This document shows, piece after piece, positions 1-9,394 of a DNA stretch of 64,000 nucleotides. The stretch comes from Pseudomonadota bacterium (lineage in GTDB: Bacteria > Desulfobacterota > Desulfobulbia > Desulfobulbales > Desulfocapsaceae). The stretch spans positions 36,866-100,865 of the forward strand of contig JAHJNL010000038.1 of the NCBI GenBank assembly GCA_018820855.1. The letters run 5' to 3'. The number at the start of each line of letters is the position of its first letter. Position 1 is the first letter of the stretch. The notes under the pieces were generated by a model that ran no database searches, was not told the DNA's origin, and saw only the letters and a program-made list of their open reading frames with translations. The position numbers and the translations under genes were made by a program.

Positions 1-13
1 AGGGTGATGAAGA

Positions 14-706
14 ATGCCACTGATCATTAAGACTGAGCATGTCAGCAAATATTACAATCGACACAAACCTGACGAAGTGAGGGCTTTGGATGACGTATCT
101 CTGACAATAGCCCAAGGGGAAGCCCTTGTTCTCAATGGTGCCAGCGGGTCCGGAAAAACAACCCTCCTCAGCCTGATAGGGTGCATGGCTCGTCCTACTT
201 CCGGAAGTGTCTCCATCCAGGACAAAGAGGTCTCCAAATTACCGGAGAGATTCCTTACCGACATCCGCAGGCAGACCTTTGGTTTCATCTTTCAGCAGCT
301 CAATCTGATCAGAAATATCAGTGTGATGGAGAACATCCAGCTTCCGCTTTATCCAAGCGCAATCCCTATGAGAGAGATGAACAGGCGGGCAATAGAGATC
401 CTGACACGACTCAACATCCTCAACAAGGCACGAATGAAAGTGTCTGCCTTATCCGGAGGAGAGCAACAACGCGTAGCCATTGCCAGGGCCCTGATCAACC
501 AACCGCAAATCATTATTGCCGATGAACCCACAGCTCATCTGGACAGTTCCCTTGCCGCAGAACTGCTTGAAATTCTCTCCGAGCTTAACAGGGGCGGAAA
601 GACAGTGGTGATTGCCACTCACGACCCCTATGTTTCCAGGCACAGACTAATCGACCGGATCATCCGCATGCGGGACGGTCGCATCATAGGCGGATCAGAA
701 CCATGA
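14..706 (+). CDS. ABC transporter ATP-binding protein, LolD/MacB type
   Basis: Cytoplasmic ATPase of about 230 residues that would power an inner-membrane permease. The Walker A motif GASGSGKTT lies near residue 42, the signature LSGGEQQRVAIARAL near 146, Walker B with IIIADEPT near 168, and the switch His in ATHD near 202. Length and the Q-loop segment GFIFQQLNL fit the LolD/MacB/FtsE branch, which pairs with FtsX-like permeases. No such permease is visible here; it may lie upstream of the window edge. The stop overlaps the start of the next membrane protein by 4 nt, so the two are probably translated together. The substrate cannot be told from sequence. A purine-rich stretch AGGGTGATGA precedes the start. 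Confidence 0.9.
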   Translation: MPLIIKTEHVSKYYNRHKPDEVRALDDVSLTIAQGEALVLNGASGSGKTTLLSLIGCMARPTSGSVSIQDKEVSKLPERFLTDIRRQTFGFIFQQLNLIRNISVMENIQLPLYPSAIPMREMNRRAIEILTRLNILNKARMKVSALSGGEQQRVAIARALINQPQIIIADEPTAHLDSSLAAELLEILSELNRGGKTVVIATHDPYVSRHRLIDRIIRMRDGRIIGGSEP

Positions 707-1710
707 TGCTGCACCCGGGAATCCTTGCCCTGCTGCTCGGCTCGGCAATCTCCTTCTTTCTGGTTTTCTACGCCTCTATCCTCGGCCTGATAATAATGAC
801 GCACTGGGACTTTACCTCCAGTTCCGAAGGACAGCTGCTCCTCGAGCGCAAGACATACCTCATCTCAACCATTGTCGGCATGGTTTTGGGCTTCACCCTC
901 TTTTCCGGCCTGCTCTTTCTCTATACAATCGACGACATCCACTCCCTGTTTGTCGGAGCCATGTGCGGTACCGGGACCCTGAATGCCAACCCCATCGGCT
1001 GGCTGGTTCTGCTGTCCAAAGGGATCATCTTTTTTTGTGCTTCCCTGTGGGTGATTTTCAACCACCTCGACCAGCACTGTGAAGATGCCCCCTTGGTCAG
1101 ATACAAATATGGTGCCTTACTGATACTGGCTCTGCTACTCGGTGCCGACCTGGTACTTCAGAGCTACTTTTTTTCCGGCCTGCATCCGGAAAAAATCACC
1201 TCCTGCTGCGGCTCTCTGTTCGGATCCGGTTCCGCAACTGTTGCCGGCGAACTTGCAGCTTTTCCTCCGGGCAGAACCATGTGGATCTTTTATGGTGCGG
1301 CATGCTGCTACCTGCTCTCTATCCTCCTCTGCCTGATCAGTCACTCCTGGTTGCTTCGCATTCTCCTGCTCATTGAATCCCTGTTGCTCTTGCCTATTTC
1401 TCTGACCTCTGTCATTTCTTTTATTTCTCTCTATATATACCAGATGCCGTCCCACCATTGCCCCTTTGACATGATCCAAAAAAATTACTACTTTATCGGA
1501 TATCCCCTGTATATGGGTCTGTTTGGAGGTATTCTGTTTGGACTTGTCCCCGGTCTCTGTCTGTTGTTGCGCAACACAGCAAGCCTGAACCGGGAAATCG
1601 AAAAAAGGGAAAAACGTTGGCTCATCCAGGCGTTCCTCTTTTTTTCCATTTTCCTGACCATATCCACCTGGCCCATACTCTTCGGCAAGTTTCAGCTCTT
1701 CGCCTACTGA
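703..1710 (+). CDS. polytopic membrane protein of unknown function
   Basis: A 335-residue protein with roughly eight hydrophobic segments, beginning with ILALLLGSAISFFLVFYASI and ending before a short cytoplasmic tail. I do not recognise the family. It contains several Cys residues, including the CCGSLFGSG segment in an apparently extracytoplasmic loop and MPSHHCPFDM with paired His and Cys, which could bind a metal. It overlaps the upstream ABC ATPase by 4 nt and is followed 48 nt later by a Sco-type gene, so the trio reads as an operon. Association with Sco hints at a role in copper handling or respiratory-complex assembly, but that is inference from neighbours only. Confidence 0.7.
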   Translation: MMLHPGILALLLGSAISFFLVFYASILGLIIMTHWDFTSSSEGQLLLERKTYLISTIVGMVLGFTLFSGLLFLYTIDDIHSLFVGAMCGTGTLNANPIGWLVLLSKGIIFFCASLWVIFNHLDQHCEDAPLVRYKYGALLILALLLGADLVLQSYFFSGLHPEKITSCCGSLFGSGSATVAGELAAFPPGRTMWIFYGAACCYLLSILLCLISHSWLLRILLLIESLLLLPISLTSVISFISLYIYQMPSHHCPFDMIQKNYYFIGYPLYMGLFGGILFGLVPGLCLLLRNTASLNREIEKREKRWLIQAFLFFSIFLTISTWPILFGKFQLFAY

Positions 1711-1758
1711 CGTATGCCCCATACACAGAAAAACATTTTTTCAACCAAGAGGTCCTCC

Positions 1759-2337
1759 GTGACAACCATGACACGCTCCGTCTTTCTCCCCTTCATTTCA
1801 TTTTTCCTCCTCCTCACCCTTGGTGCGAGCACGACTCTGGCCAAACCGCGTTATAACAGGACAGTGGAGGAGTACAAAATTCCAGACATCACTCTGATCA
1901 ATCAGGATGGAGAAAAAGTTCGACTGGTGGAATACCTGGACACGGGAAAACCTGTCATCCTTGAATTCATCTTTGCTACCTGCACCACCATCTGCCCGAT
2001 TCTTTCCATCGGTTTTACCAATCTGCAGGAGAAATTGGGTCCGGAAGCAGCCAATCTTCGCCTGGTCTCCATCTCCATTGATCCTGAACACGACACCCCC
2101 GAGGTCATGAAATCCTATCTGCAGCGCTATGAAGCCCAGCCTGGATGGGATTTTCTCACAGGAAGTATCAGCGATATCAACCAGACCATGCGGGCATTCG
2201 ACGCATATGTCTCTGATAAGATGGGACACCGGCCCCTCATTTTTCTCCACTCGCCAAAAGAAAACACATGGGTTCGCATCGATGGCCTGATGAGCGGAAA
2301 AGAGCTGAAAGATGAATATCTTCGGCTCAAGAAATAA
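1759..2337 (+). CDS. SCO1/SenC/PrrC family thiol-disulfide or copper chaperone
   Basis: Predicted membrane-anchored or secreted thioredoxin-fold protein. After a hydrophobic leader (FLPFISFFLLLTLGAS) comes the Sco fold with the motif FATCTTICP, the Cys-x3-Cys pair that binds copper or exchanges thiols, then LVSISIDPEHDTPEVM and a downstream His (HRPLIFLHSP). Known Sco proteins deliver copper to the CuA site of oxidases or act as thiol reductases. I prefer the GTG at 1759 because AGAGG lies 6 nt upstream; ATG at 1768 is the alternative. The ATG at 1714 has no ribosome-binding site. An A/T-only palindrome (A-run, GATC, T-run) near 2437-2458 may end transcription. Confidence 0.85.
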   Translation: MTTMTRSVFLPFISFFLLLTLGASTTLAKPRYNRTVEEYKIPDITLINQDGEKVRLVEYLDTGKPVILEFIFATCTTICPILSIGFTNLQEKLGPEAANLRLVSISIDPEHDTPEVMKSYLQRYEAQPGWDFLTGSISDINQTMRAFDAYVSDKMGHRPLIFLHSPKENTWVRIDGLMSGKELKDEYLRLKK

Positions 2338-2755
2338 GAGGTCGATAGCTTTCAGACTTCTTCAGAGGCTGCGTGGCAGAATACGCAGGATGTCGAGACA
2401 GTCGGATCACCTTTTCTGTTTTTCAGCAAAAATATCAAAAAAAAAGATCTTTTTTTTTAAGTACACACCCCCCTGCACCTCCCAATAACCTCTCTGAAAC
2501 ACAAACATTCCCCTTCACACACGCCTTTCCACAAGTAGTATCTGCAGCAAAGAGACGGAGAGCAAGAAGTAGCTCACTGCCCCATGGAGCAGTGCACACC
2601 CTCCTGTGCAATACGCAAAAATACCATGTGCGTATTGTGCCAACAAATTCAGCACAATAGAAAAAATCGATGTTTTAACCAAAAAATATAGTTGATTTTT
2701 CCTTAGCGGAATGATATTTCTTACCATAACTCAACATGGAGGCACTGTTCGCACA
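2338..2755. other. intergenic region with leader of the Hdr/Mvh operon
   Basis: No gene that I can support. It holds an A9-GATC-T9-like palindrome near 2437-2458, which may terminate the Sco operon, and a perfect 9-bp inverted repeat at 2609-2637 in the likely promoter region of the hydrogenase locus. The stretch from 2640 to 2710 is A/T-rich and is the most likely site of the operon promoter, but I cannot assign convincing -35 and -10 boxes. Confidence 0.5.
2609..2637. promoter_or_regulatory. 9-bp perfect inverted repeat upstream of the Hdr/Mvh operon
   Basis: CAATACGCA (2609-2617) and TGCGTATTG (2629-2637) are exact reverse complements separated by 11 nt. Centre-to-centre spacing is 20 bp, about two helical turns, as expected for a dimeric regulator. 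There is no T-tract right after it, so an operator is likelier than a terminator. The regulator is unknown. Confidence 0.5.
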
Positions 2756-3250
2756 ATGCAATCGACAAAACATACAACAATGATTTTTGGCTGTGGAAAC
2801 GTAATCATGGGTGACGATGGCTATGGACCGGCTGTTGTAGATAAGCTAAATGCTTACTACAATCTTCCGGATAGTGTTCAGGCCATAGATGTAGGCACAT
2901 GCGTCCGTGAGTATCTTTTTGATTATCTTCTGACAGAAGAAGGCAGACCTGATCAGATCATCATTCTCGATGCAGTTGATTTTCCAGATCACAAGCCTGG
3001 TGACGTATTTCAAATTTTCCCAGACACCATCCCAGCAAAAAAAATTCACGATTTTTCCCTTCACCAATTTCCCACCGTAAATTTACTGCAGGAACTTGAG
3101 CAACATACCGGAATCAAGATTCTCATCCTTGCTGCCCAGGTCAAATATATCCCGGAAGAAATTGAGCCGGGTCTCTCGTCCGCGATGTCTCTCGCCGTAA
3201 CTGAAGCATGTGAACATATATCAAGAATTCTAAACGATAACGTTAATTGA
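2756..3250 (+). CDS. [NiFe]-hydrogenase maturation endopeptidase, FrhD/HyaD family
   Basis: Cytoplasmic nickel-dependent endopeptidase that removes the C-terminal tail of a hydrogenase large subunit once the metal site is built. The hallmark FGCGNVIMGDDGYGP lies near residues 11-25, IILDAVDF carries the second acidic ligand, and HDFSLHQFP the His region. Its partner is very probably MvhA encoded at 9395-10843, whose predicted tail after DP-Sec-MSCATH is 25 residues. It starts 12 nt upstream of the HTH-Hdr gene and so leads the operon. ATG at 2756 gives a family-length protein; GGAGG lies 13 nt away, which is far. ATG at 2711 and 2780 are alternatives. Confidence 0.85.
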   Translation: MQSTKHTTMIFGCGNVIMGDDGYGPAVVDKLNAYYNLPDSVQAIDVGTCVREYLFDYLLTEEGRPDQIIILDAVDFPDHKPGDVFQIFPDTIPAKKIHDFSLHQFPTVNLLQELEQHTGIKILILAAQVKYIPEEIEPGLSSAMSLAVTEACEHISRILNDNVN

Positions 3251-3261
3251 GGTGACCTTTT

Positions 3262-4713
3262 ATGATCTACGAATTTAAAGTCAGCGAAATGGCAGAAGAG
3301 TTTGGGGTACATCGAAACACCATTAGGAACTGGATTAATGCCGGCACTCTTCCTGCCAAGGAAGGTCCCGGCCGCAAGTACCTTATGGAGTTTCATGAAT
3401 ACCAGATTCTCTGTGAAAAATTTGGGCGTGAACCACATGTTCACCCCGGAAACCATGTCAACCCGGATGCTTTAGGCGCATTGGAAAAAGCCGATGTTGA
3501 GCCCTTGAATATTACAGGCATGAAGAGCCAGCTGGTGCAGGACTCTTCATGGGCGAATGCATGTTTGACTTGTGGAACCTGTGCAAGTGCCTGCCCTATT
3601 TCCGGCGTGGACGGACTCGATCCTCGAAAGATTGTCCGCATGGCAGCCCTGGGCATGGACAAAGAACTGATTGAATCGTCCTGGCCATGGAAATGCACCA
3701 TGTGCGCGAAGTGCGAAGAAGCATGCCCTGCTAATATTCAGATCATAGCTCTGATGAGAAAAATACGCGGAACCCGTGATCGCGCCAAGGTTCCTGGGCC
3801 AATTCACAAAGGTGTCGCCATGTGCCTTGAGCGTGGCAACAACCTGGGAATCCCCAAAGACGACTTTGTGTTTCTCTGCGAAGAACTGGGCGAAGAACTG
3901 GCTGCTGACGAATGTCCGGGGTTTGTAACTCCCATTGATGTGCATGGAGCAAGAGTCCTTGTCACCGTGAATTCCAAAGAGCCGTTTGGGGAACCTGACG
4001 ACATGAAATGGTGGTGGAAGATCTTCTACGCCGCCGGTGAATCGTGGACCATATCATCTGAATACTGGGAAGGCGTGAACTGGGGATTATTTTCCGGTGA
4101 CGATGAAGCAATGAAAACAATTGTCGGCAGAATTGTTGACAACATGAGGAGGCTGAACTGTCAGGTCCTCCTCCTTCCCGAGTGAGGCCATGCCTACTTT
4201 GCAACCCGGTCTGGGTTGAACAAATGGTACCCCGAAGCACTCAAAGAATTCAAAATCGTAACAGTATTCGACCTTCTCCTTGAATATATAACTGACGGGA
4301 AAATACAACTCGACAAATCAATTCACAACATTGCGACTGCCTATCACGACCCATGCAATTACGGTCGAAAGTCCTTAAAGGCATTTGGACAGGCCTACTT
4401 TGAAGAAGGCCGCGCAGTGACCAAAGCCTGTTGTGATGATGTAAGAGAACTGAATCCCAACAGAAACGGTGCCTACTGTTGTGGGGCCGGTGGCGGTGCC
4501 TGGGCCATGCCTTACTCCGACGAAAGGGTATTCTACGCTCGCATCAAGGCACGACAAATCACGGAATCAGGAGCTGAACTGGTTATTGCGCCATGTCACA
4601 ATTGCCGTGATCAGATAATGAAATCCATTAACCATGAGTATGATCTGGGCATAAAGGTAAAGTACATTTGGCAACTTGTTGCTGATTCACTGATTATACC
4701 TGAGAAACATTAG
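3262..4713 (+). CDS. HTH-HdrC-HdrB fusion, predicted selenoprotein (Sec308, TGA 4183-4185)
   Basis: One 483-residue reading frame if the TGA at 4183 is read through. Residues 1-60 form an excisionase/MerR-like helix-turn-helix (VSEMAEEFGVHRNTIRNWINAG). Next is an HdrC-like ferredoxin with two 4Fe-4S motifs: Cys101, 104, 107, 111 and Cys145, 148, 151, 155. The rest is HdrB-like. The second CCG module is complete (HDPC, CCGAGGG at Cys406-407, CHNC). In the first, the CC pair is replaced by NWG and the later Cys by Sec in LLPE-Sec-GHAYFA, where relatives have LPECGHAY. HdrB reduces disulfides with noncubane 4Fe-4S clusters; the substrate here is unknown. Stopping at TGA would remove the catalytic half. 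A SECIS-like hairpin follows at 4202-4218. Confidence 0.88.
4202..4218 (+). promoter_or_regulatory. SECIS-like hairpin of the HTH-HdrCB gene
   Basis: Perfect 6-bp stem CAACCC/GGGTTG with loop GGTCT, 22 nt after TGA 4183-4185. The loop matches the GGUCU apical loop core of the known E. coli fdhF element, and the distance is within the range used by bacterial SelB. Confidence 0.8.
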
Positions 4714-4836
4714 AATAGAGAAGATTAGCCGTTATCGCCGAAGAAATTAAGGCGAAGATCAAACAGTAGATACCCTACTATTGATAACTGGCTTGGATGT
4801 TACGTTTTTTTCAAAAACAGAGAGGAGAGGCCTATC

Positions 4837-7800
4837 ATGCTTGACACAAAAAAAGTTGGGTCGGTAATGATTGTAGGAGGTGGAGTCACAGGGATGCAGA
4901 CCGCTTTGGATCTCGCTGATTCAGGATACTACGTGTATTTGGTGGAGAAGTCCGGTGCCATTGGCGGTGCCATGGCTCAGTTGGACAAGACCTTCCCCAC
5001 CAATGATTGCTCGATGTGAATTATCGCGCCAAAACTGGTTGAGTGCGGTCGGCACTTAAATATAAAATTGATGACTCTCAGCGAAGTGGCCGGCATTGCC
5101 GGCAGTGCTGGGGATTTTACTGTAACTGTGAAAGAAGCTCCACGGTATGTGGACGTGAACAAATGTATTGCCTGCGGTGCCTGTACGGAGAAATGTCCGA
5201 AAAAGGTAGACAGTGAATATGACGCTGCAACCGGCAAACGCAAGGCCATCTATGTCAAATATGCCCAGGCAGTGCCTCTGAAGTACCAGATTGACCCGAA
5301 CTCATGTATCAGATTAAAAAAACCCGGCGCCTGCGGTTTCTGTGAAACAGTGTGCGATGCCGGGGCTATCAATTTTGATGACACTGAGAAGATACACGAG
5401 ATAAATGTCGGAGCCATTGTTCTGGCTCCCGGCTTTGAAGTGTATGACCCCAAAGATGCAGGAGTCTGGGGATACGGTACTTTTCCAAATGTAATAACCT
5501 CTCTGCAGCTCGAAAGATATCTCTCTGCCTCAGGTCCGACCGAAGGACATCTGGTACGGCCTTCAGACGGAAAGCCTGTCAACAAGGTTGCCTTCCTCCA
5601 GTGTATTGGTTCACGGGACGAAAACCTGTGCGGCAACGGATACTGTTCCTCGGTTTGCTGTATGTATGCCATCAAGGAAGCAGTCATTGCTAAAGACCAT
5701 GTTCCCGGTCTGGGAGCCTCTATCTTCTATATGGATATGCGGACCCATGGAAAGGAATTTGACCAGTACATGGAACGAGCCAAAGAGGATGCAGGTGTTC
5801 GTTTTGTCCGATGTCGTGTCAACGGTGTGGAGACAGATGGAGACAGCGATGACCTGCGTTTGAGCTACGTGAATGAAGCAGGCCGCCAGGTTGAAGAATT
5901 CTACGACCTGGTTGTTCTCTCCGTTGGCCTGCAGACGCCGAAACATGTCTTGGAACTTGCTGACAAGGCAGACATCAAACTGACTGCTGACAATTTTGCA
6001 GCTACCTCAGATTTTGCACCGGTGCAGACTTCACGGCAAGGTATCTTTACCTGTGGCGCTTTTGCAGGACCAAAAGATATTCCCCAGTCTGTTGTGGAAG
6101 GTTCTGCAGCTGCTGCTGCGGTTGCCGATCTGCTGGCACCGGCCCGTTTTGAGTTGTCTACAGAGGCTAGTTTTCCGCTTGAAAAAGATGTGTCAGCAGA
6201 TGAACCAAGGATCGGTGTTTTCGTCTGTCACTGCGGTTCCAATATTGCCGGTGTCGTCGATGTAAAAGCGGTGGAAGAATACGCCGCCACACTCCCTGAT
6301 GTTGTTTACGTAGAGCGGAACCTTTTCTCCTGTTCCCAGGATACACAGGATATGATTACCAAAAGGATTCAGGAACAGAATCTGAACCGGATAGTTATTG
6401 CAGCCTGTACCCCGAGAACCCACGAACCACTCTTTCGCGAAACCCTGAAATCCGCCGGTTTAAACGAATATCTCGTTGAGATGGCCAATATCAGGAATCA
6501 TAATGCCTGGGTCCATAGCGCAGAACCAAAGGCGGCCACTTCAAAAGCCAATGACCTGGTACGCATGGCAGTGGCAAAGGTTGCCTACAGTAACTCCCTG
6601 AGACCTATTTCCGTACCAATTTCCCAGAAGGGACTGATTATTGGCGGTGGTGTATCCGGTATGACTGCCGCCCTGAACATGGCTGAGCAGGGATTCGAGG
6701 CGCATCTGGTGGAAAGAACCGACACCCTCGGCGGCAATGCTCTGCACCTGAAGCATACCTGGTCCGGAGAACACGTTCCAACTGCAGTTGCCAAACTTAT
6801 CGATAAGGTTGTCTTACATGATAAGGTTATTATCCACAAAGAATTTGAGGTAACTCATGTCGAAGGTTTTGTCGGCAACTTCAAATCCACCATCACCGGC
6901 AAGGACGGCTCCAAAAAAATTATAGAGCATGGTGCCGGGATTGTGGCCACCGGTGCTGAACCGTATATTCCCACTGAGTACAATTATGACTCTATCACCA
7001 GGGTTGTAACTTCAGTCCAGTTTGACAAGCTTTATGAATTAAATGAAGTTCATGTGAAGAAGGCGAAGAACTTCGTCTTTATCCAGTGTGTGGGTTCTCG
7101 CGAAGAAGACAACATGTATTGTTCAAAGGTCTGCTGTACCCACTCGGTTCAATCGGCCATTGCTCTGAAAAAGGATAACCCAGGACGCAATATCTATATT
7201 CTCTACAGAGATATGCGCACCTATGGCCAGCGGGAAGCCTTATATAGGGAGGCAAGAAAACTTGGCGTGATTTTCATAAATTACGAACTCCATGGAAAAC
7301 CAAATGTTCGCGAGAATGGCCAGGTAATCGATGTCGAGGTATGGGATCATGTCCTGCACCGACCATTGATACTGAACGCAGATATGGTCATTCTGGCCAC
7401 AGCTATCCGCCCCATGGGAGATGCCTCGAAACTGGGTGCACTCTATAAAGTTCCTGTGGATGGAGACGGTTTTTTTCAGGAAGCACATGCCAAGCTCAGA
7501 CCGGTTGATTTTTCAACTGACGGAATGTTTGTTGCCGGATTGGCTCATTATCCAAAACCGATCGAAGAATCCGTTGCCCAGGCTCTGGCTGCATCCGCAA
7601 GAGCAGTCACCCTGTTATCCAAAAAGGAAGTCTCTCTGGATGCCATCAAGGCAACTGTGGATGAAACACATTGTGACGGCTGCGCCCTCTGTGTTGATGT
7701 CTGTCCATACCATGCAATCACCCTTGTGGAGAAGAAAACAGATGATGGTGCTGATGCAGGTAAAATAATCCTGGTAAACAAAGCCCAGTGTAAAGGTTGC

Positions 7801-7899
7801 GGACTCTGTCAGGGTACCTGTCCCAAAAGAGGCGTATATGTTGCCGGCTTCACAATGAATCAGATCAATGCTCAGATTCGGGCGGCTCTGGCAGCCTGA
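4837..7899 (+). CDS. hdrA: long HdrA flavoprotein, predicted selenoprotein (Sec61, TGA 5017-5019)
   Basis: FAD and iron-sulfur subunit that performs flavin-based electron bifurcation in Hdr complexes. Reading through TGA 5017 gives 1,020 residues, longer than the usual 650 or so. Order: an N-terminal Rossmann module (IVGGGVTGMQTA), LDKTFPTNDCSM-Sec-IIAPKLVECGRH with Sec in the position of a conserved Cys, ferredoxin Cys motifs CIACGACTEKCP and CGFCETVC, then a canonical HdrA start (FVCHCGSNIAGVVDVKAVEEY), a second Rossmann motif (GLIIGGGVSGMTAAL), and C-terminal ferredoxins CDGCALCVDVCP and CKGCGLCQGTCP. The frame downstream is open without interruption, and the downstream piece lacks a sensible start before 5068. 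RBS GAGAGGAG precedes 4837. Neighbours are HdrCB and MvhD, its expected partners. Confidence 0.93.
5042..5056 (+). promoter_or_regulatory. SECIS-like hairpin of hdrA
   Basis: Perfect 5-bp stem AGTGC/GCACT with loop GGTCG, the loop beginning 27 nt after TGA 5017-5019. The loop carries the GGU found in known bacterial SECIS loops. It lies inside the coding region. Confidence 0.75.
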
Positions 7900-7918
7900 A
7901 TTTAAAAACGGACAACCC

Positions 7919-7971
7919 GGAAGACCTTCGGCCAGCCTTGCCAGTATCGCATAGGCGACAGAAGGTCTTCC
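7919..7971 (+). promoter_or_regulatory. intercistronic hairpin between hdrA and mvhD
   Basis: GGAAGACCTTC (7919-7929) and GAAGGTCTTCC (7961-7971) form an exact 11-bp stem around a 31-nt loop. No T-run follows, so it is more likely a transcript-stabilising or processing site than a terminator. It would separate HdrA from hydrogenase expression levels. Confidence 0.6.
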
Positions 7972-8016
7972 AGGCATGAACTATAAAGCTACACTCACAT
8001 GAAAGGAGTAGATCAC

Positions 8017-8436
8017 ATGAACTTTGAGCCTAAAATCGTTGCATTCTGTTGCAACTGGTGCTCCTATGCCGCAGCTGATCTCGCAGGGACTGCCAGGATG
8101 CAGTACCCACATAACGTACGGATTGTACGGGTAATGTGCTCGGGCATGGTCCACCCTGAGTTTGTTATGAATGCATTATCTCAAGGGGCTGACGGGGTCA
8201 TGATACTTGGCTGACACCTCGGCGAATGTCATTACCTGGATGGTAATTATAAAGCGTTGGATCGTTCTGAGATGGTAAGCGAATTGTTGGAAGATTTTGG
8301 CTACGAACCGGAGAGGGTCAAGTTGACCTGGGTCTCTTCTGCCGAACCGGATAAATTTGTTGCAGCCGTAACTGAGATGACTTCAAGTATCAAGAAGTTA
8401 GGCCCTGTAAACAGTCAAGAAGCCCAGACCACATAA
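8017..8436 (+). CDS. mvhD: MvhD, hydrogenase-Hdr linking iron-sulfur subunit, predicted selenoprotein (Sec66)
   Basis: Small cytoplasmic iron-sulfur protein of 139 residues, with TGA 8212-8214 read as Sec66. In known Mvh-Hdr complexes MvhD carries electrons from the hydrogenase to HdrA. Motifs are [15 protein letters not shown] near residues 10-24, [13 protein letters not shown], and [19 protein letters not shown], where relatives have GCHLGDCHY. Without readthrough the protein would stop at residue 65 and lose the last Cys-rich motif. ATG at 8017 is chosen because AAAGGAG sits just upstream; the ATG at 7999 overlaps that site. It lies 12 nt from mvhG, so they are co-translated or nearly so. 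Confidence 0.93.
8231..8247 (+). promoter_or_regulatory. SECIS-like hairpin of mvhD
   Basis: Perfect 6-bp stem ATTACC/GGTAAT with loop TGGAT, starting 22 nt after TGA 8212-8214. The loop is identical to that in mvhA but differs from the GGTCT class. Confidence 0.7.
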
Positions 8437-8448
8437 AGGGAGAGAGAG

Positions 8449-9393
8449 ATGGGAGTAACTACTGCTTTGGAGTGGTTGGGATCCTGTTCGGGGTGTGAAA
8501 TCGCAATCCTGAACATCGGTGAAGATCTCGTTCCAATTATAACTGAAGTTCTGGATATTGTGCACGCTCCAGTTCTCATGGATCACAAATATTATGGCCA
8601 GTGCGGCGAAGGGCTTACCCTGACGATTCCGAATGCTGTCGTTGGTATCGTCACAGGCGGCGTCAGTAATCACGAACACCTTGAAGTCCTGGAAGAGATG
8701 CGCAGAAAGTGCACGGTGCTCATTGCCTTGGGCAGCTGTGCAACCCACGGGGGCATTCCTGCTTTGATGAACGGTCAGGATCGGGCTGACAGCTGGAAAG
8801 GGATTTTTAATACCATAACCACCGACCCGGGTGCGGAAATTCCCACTGTGGAAGTTCCGGCACCCCTTGATCGCGTCTATGCCTGCGATGAAAAGGTGAA
8901 GATTGACCTGCAGCTGCCGGGCTGTCCCCCGAATCCTGAACTTATCGCAGAGGTAATCATGTCCCTCGTCGAGGGAAGGGATCCGGTCCTGCCGGGTAAA
9001 AGCGTCTGCGACACCTGCCCTACCAAAAGAGAAGGCAAAGGGGCTGTGGATATGGTGAAGCGTTTTCTGGAAAATGCTGCGTTTGAGCCAGGTGCCCCCA
9101 TTGACGAAATGCGCTGCCTGCTGGAGCAGGGGTATCTGTGCATGGGTCCCGTAACCGCAGCTGGTTGTGCCAAGCGTGGAGCGCCCAGCTGTATCAGCGC
9201 CAGAGTTCCGTGCCGTGGCTGTTTTGGCCCTGTACGCAAAGACGGCAACCAACTGCTTGACATGATGAATGCCCTGGCAAGTAACGGCATTGATTATAAA
9301 TCAGTTATTGATCGTCGTTCAATTCTAAGGTTCTCAGGAGCACACGGCAGACTGCGTCCCGTGAAAAAGCAAGTTGAGAAGGAGGAAGGTTGA
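8449..9393 (+). CDS. mvhG: MvhG-type [NiFe]-hydrogenase small subunit
   Basis: Iron-sulfur small subunit of a group 3 cytoplasmic [NiFe] hydrogenase, about 314 residues, with no Tat leader, which fits a cytoplasmic enzyme. WLGSCSGCEIAIL (Cys13, Cys16) with GSCATHGG and LPGCPPNP supply the proximal-cluster ligands. The C-terminal half has further Cys groups (CDTCPTK, CMGPVTAAGCAKRGAPSC, CRGCFGP) for two more clusters that pass electrons toward MvhD. It starts 12 nt after mvhD with GGGAGAGAGAG upstream and ends 1 nt before mvhA. It is the only Mvh/Hdr core subunit here without a Sec codon. Confidence 0.93.
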   Translation: MGVTTALEWLGSCSGCEIAILNIGEDLVPIITEVLDIVHAPVLMDHKYYGQCGEGLTLTIPNAVVGIVTGGVSNHEHLEVLEEMRRKCTVLIALGSCATHGGIPALMNGQDRADSWKGIFNTITTDPGAEIPTVEVPAPLDRVYACDEKVKIDLQLPGCPPNPELIAEVIMSLVEGRDPVLPGKSVCDTCPTKREGKGAVDMVKRFLENAAFEPGAPIDEMRCLLEQGYLCMGPVTAAGCAKRGAPSCISARVPCRGCFGPVRKDGNQLLDMMNALASNGIDYKSVIDRRSILRFSGAHGRLRPVKKQVEKEEG

Positions 9394-9394
9394 A

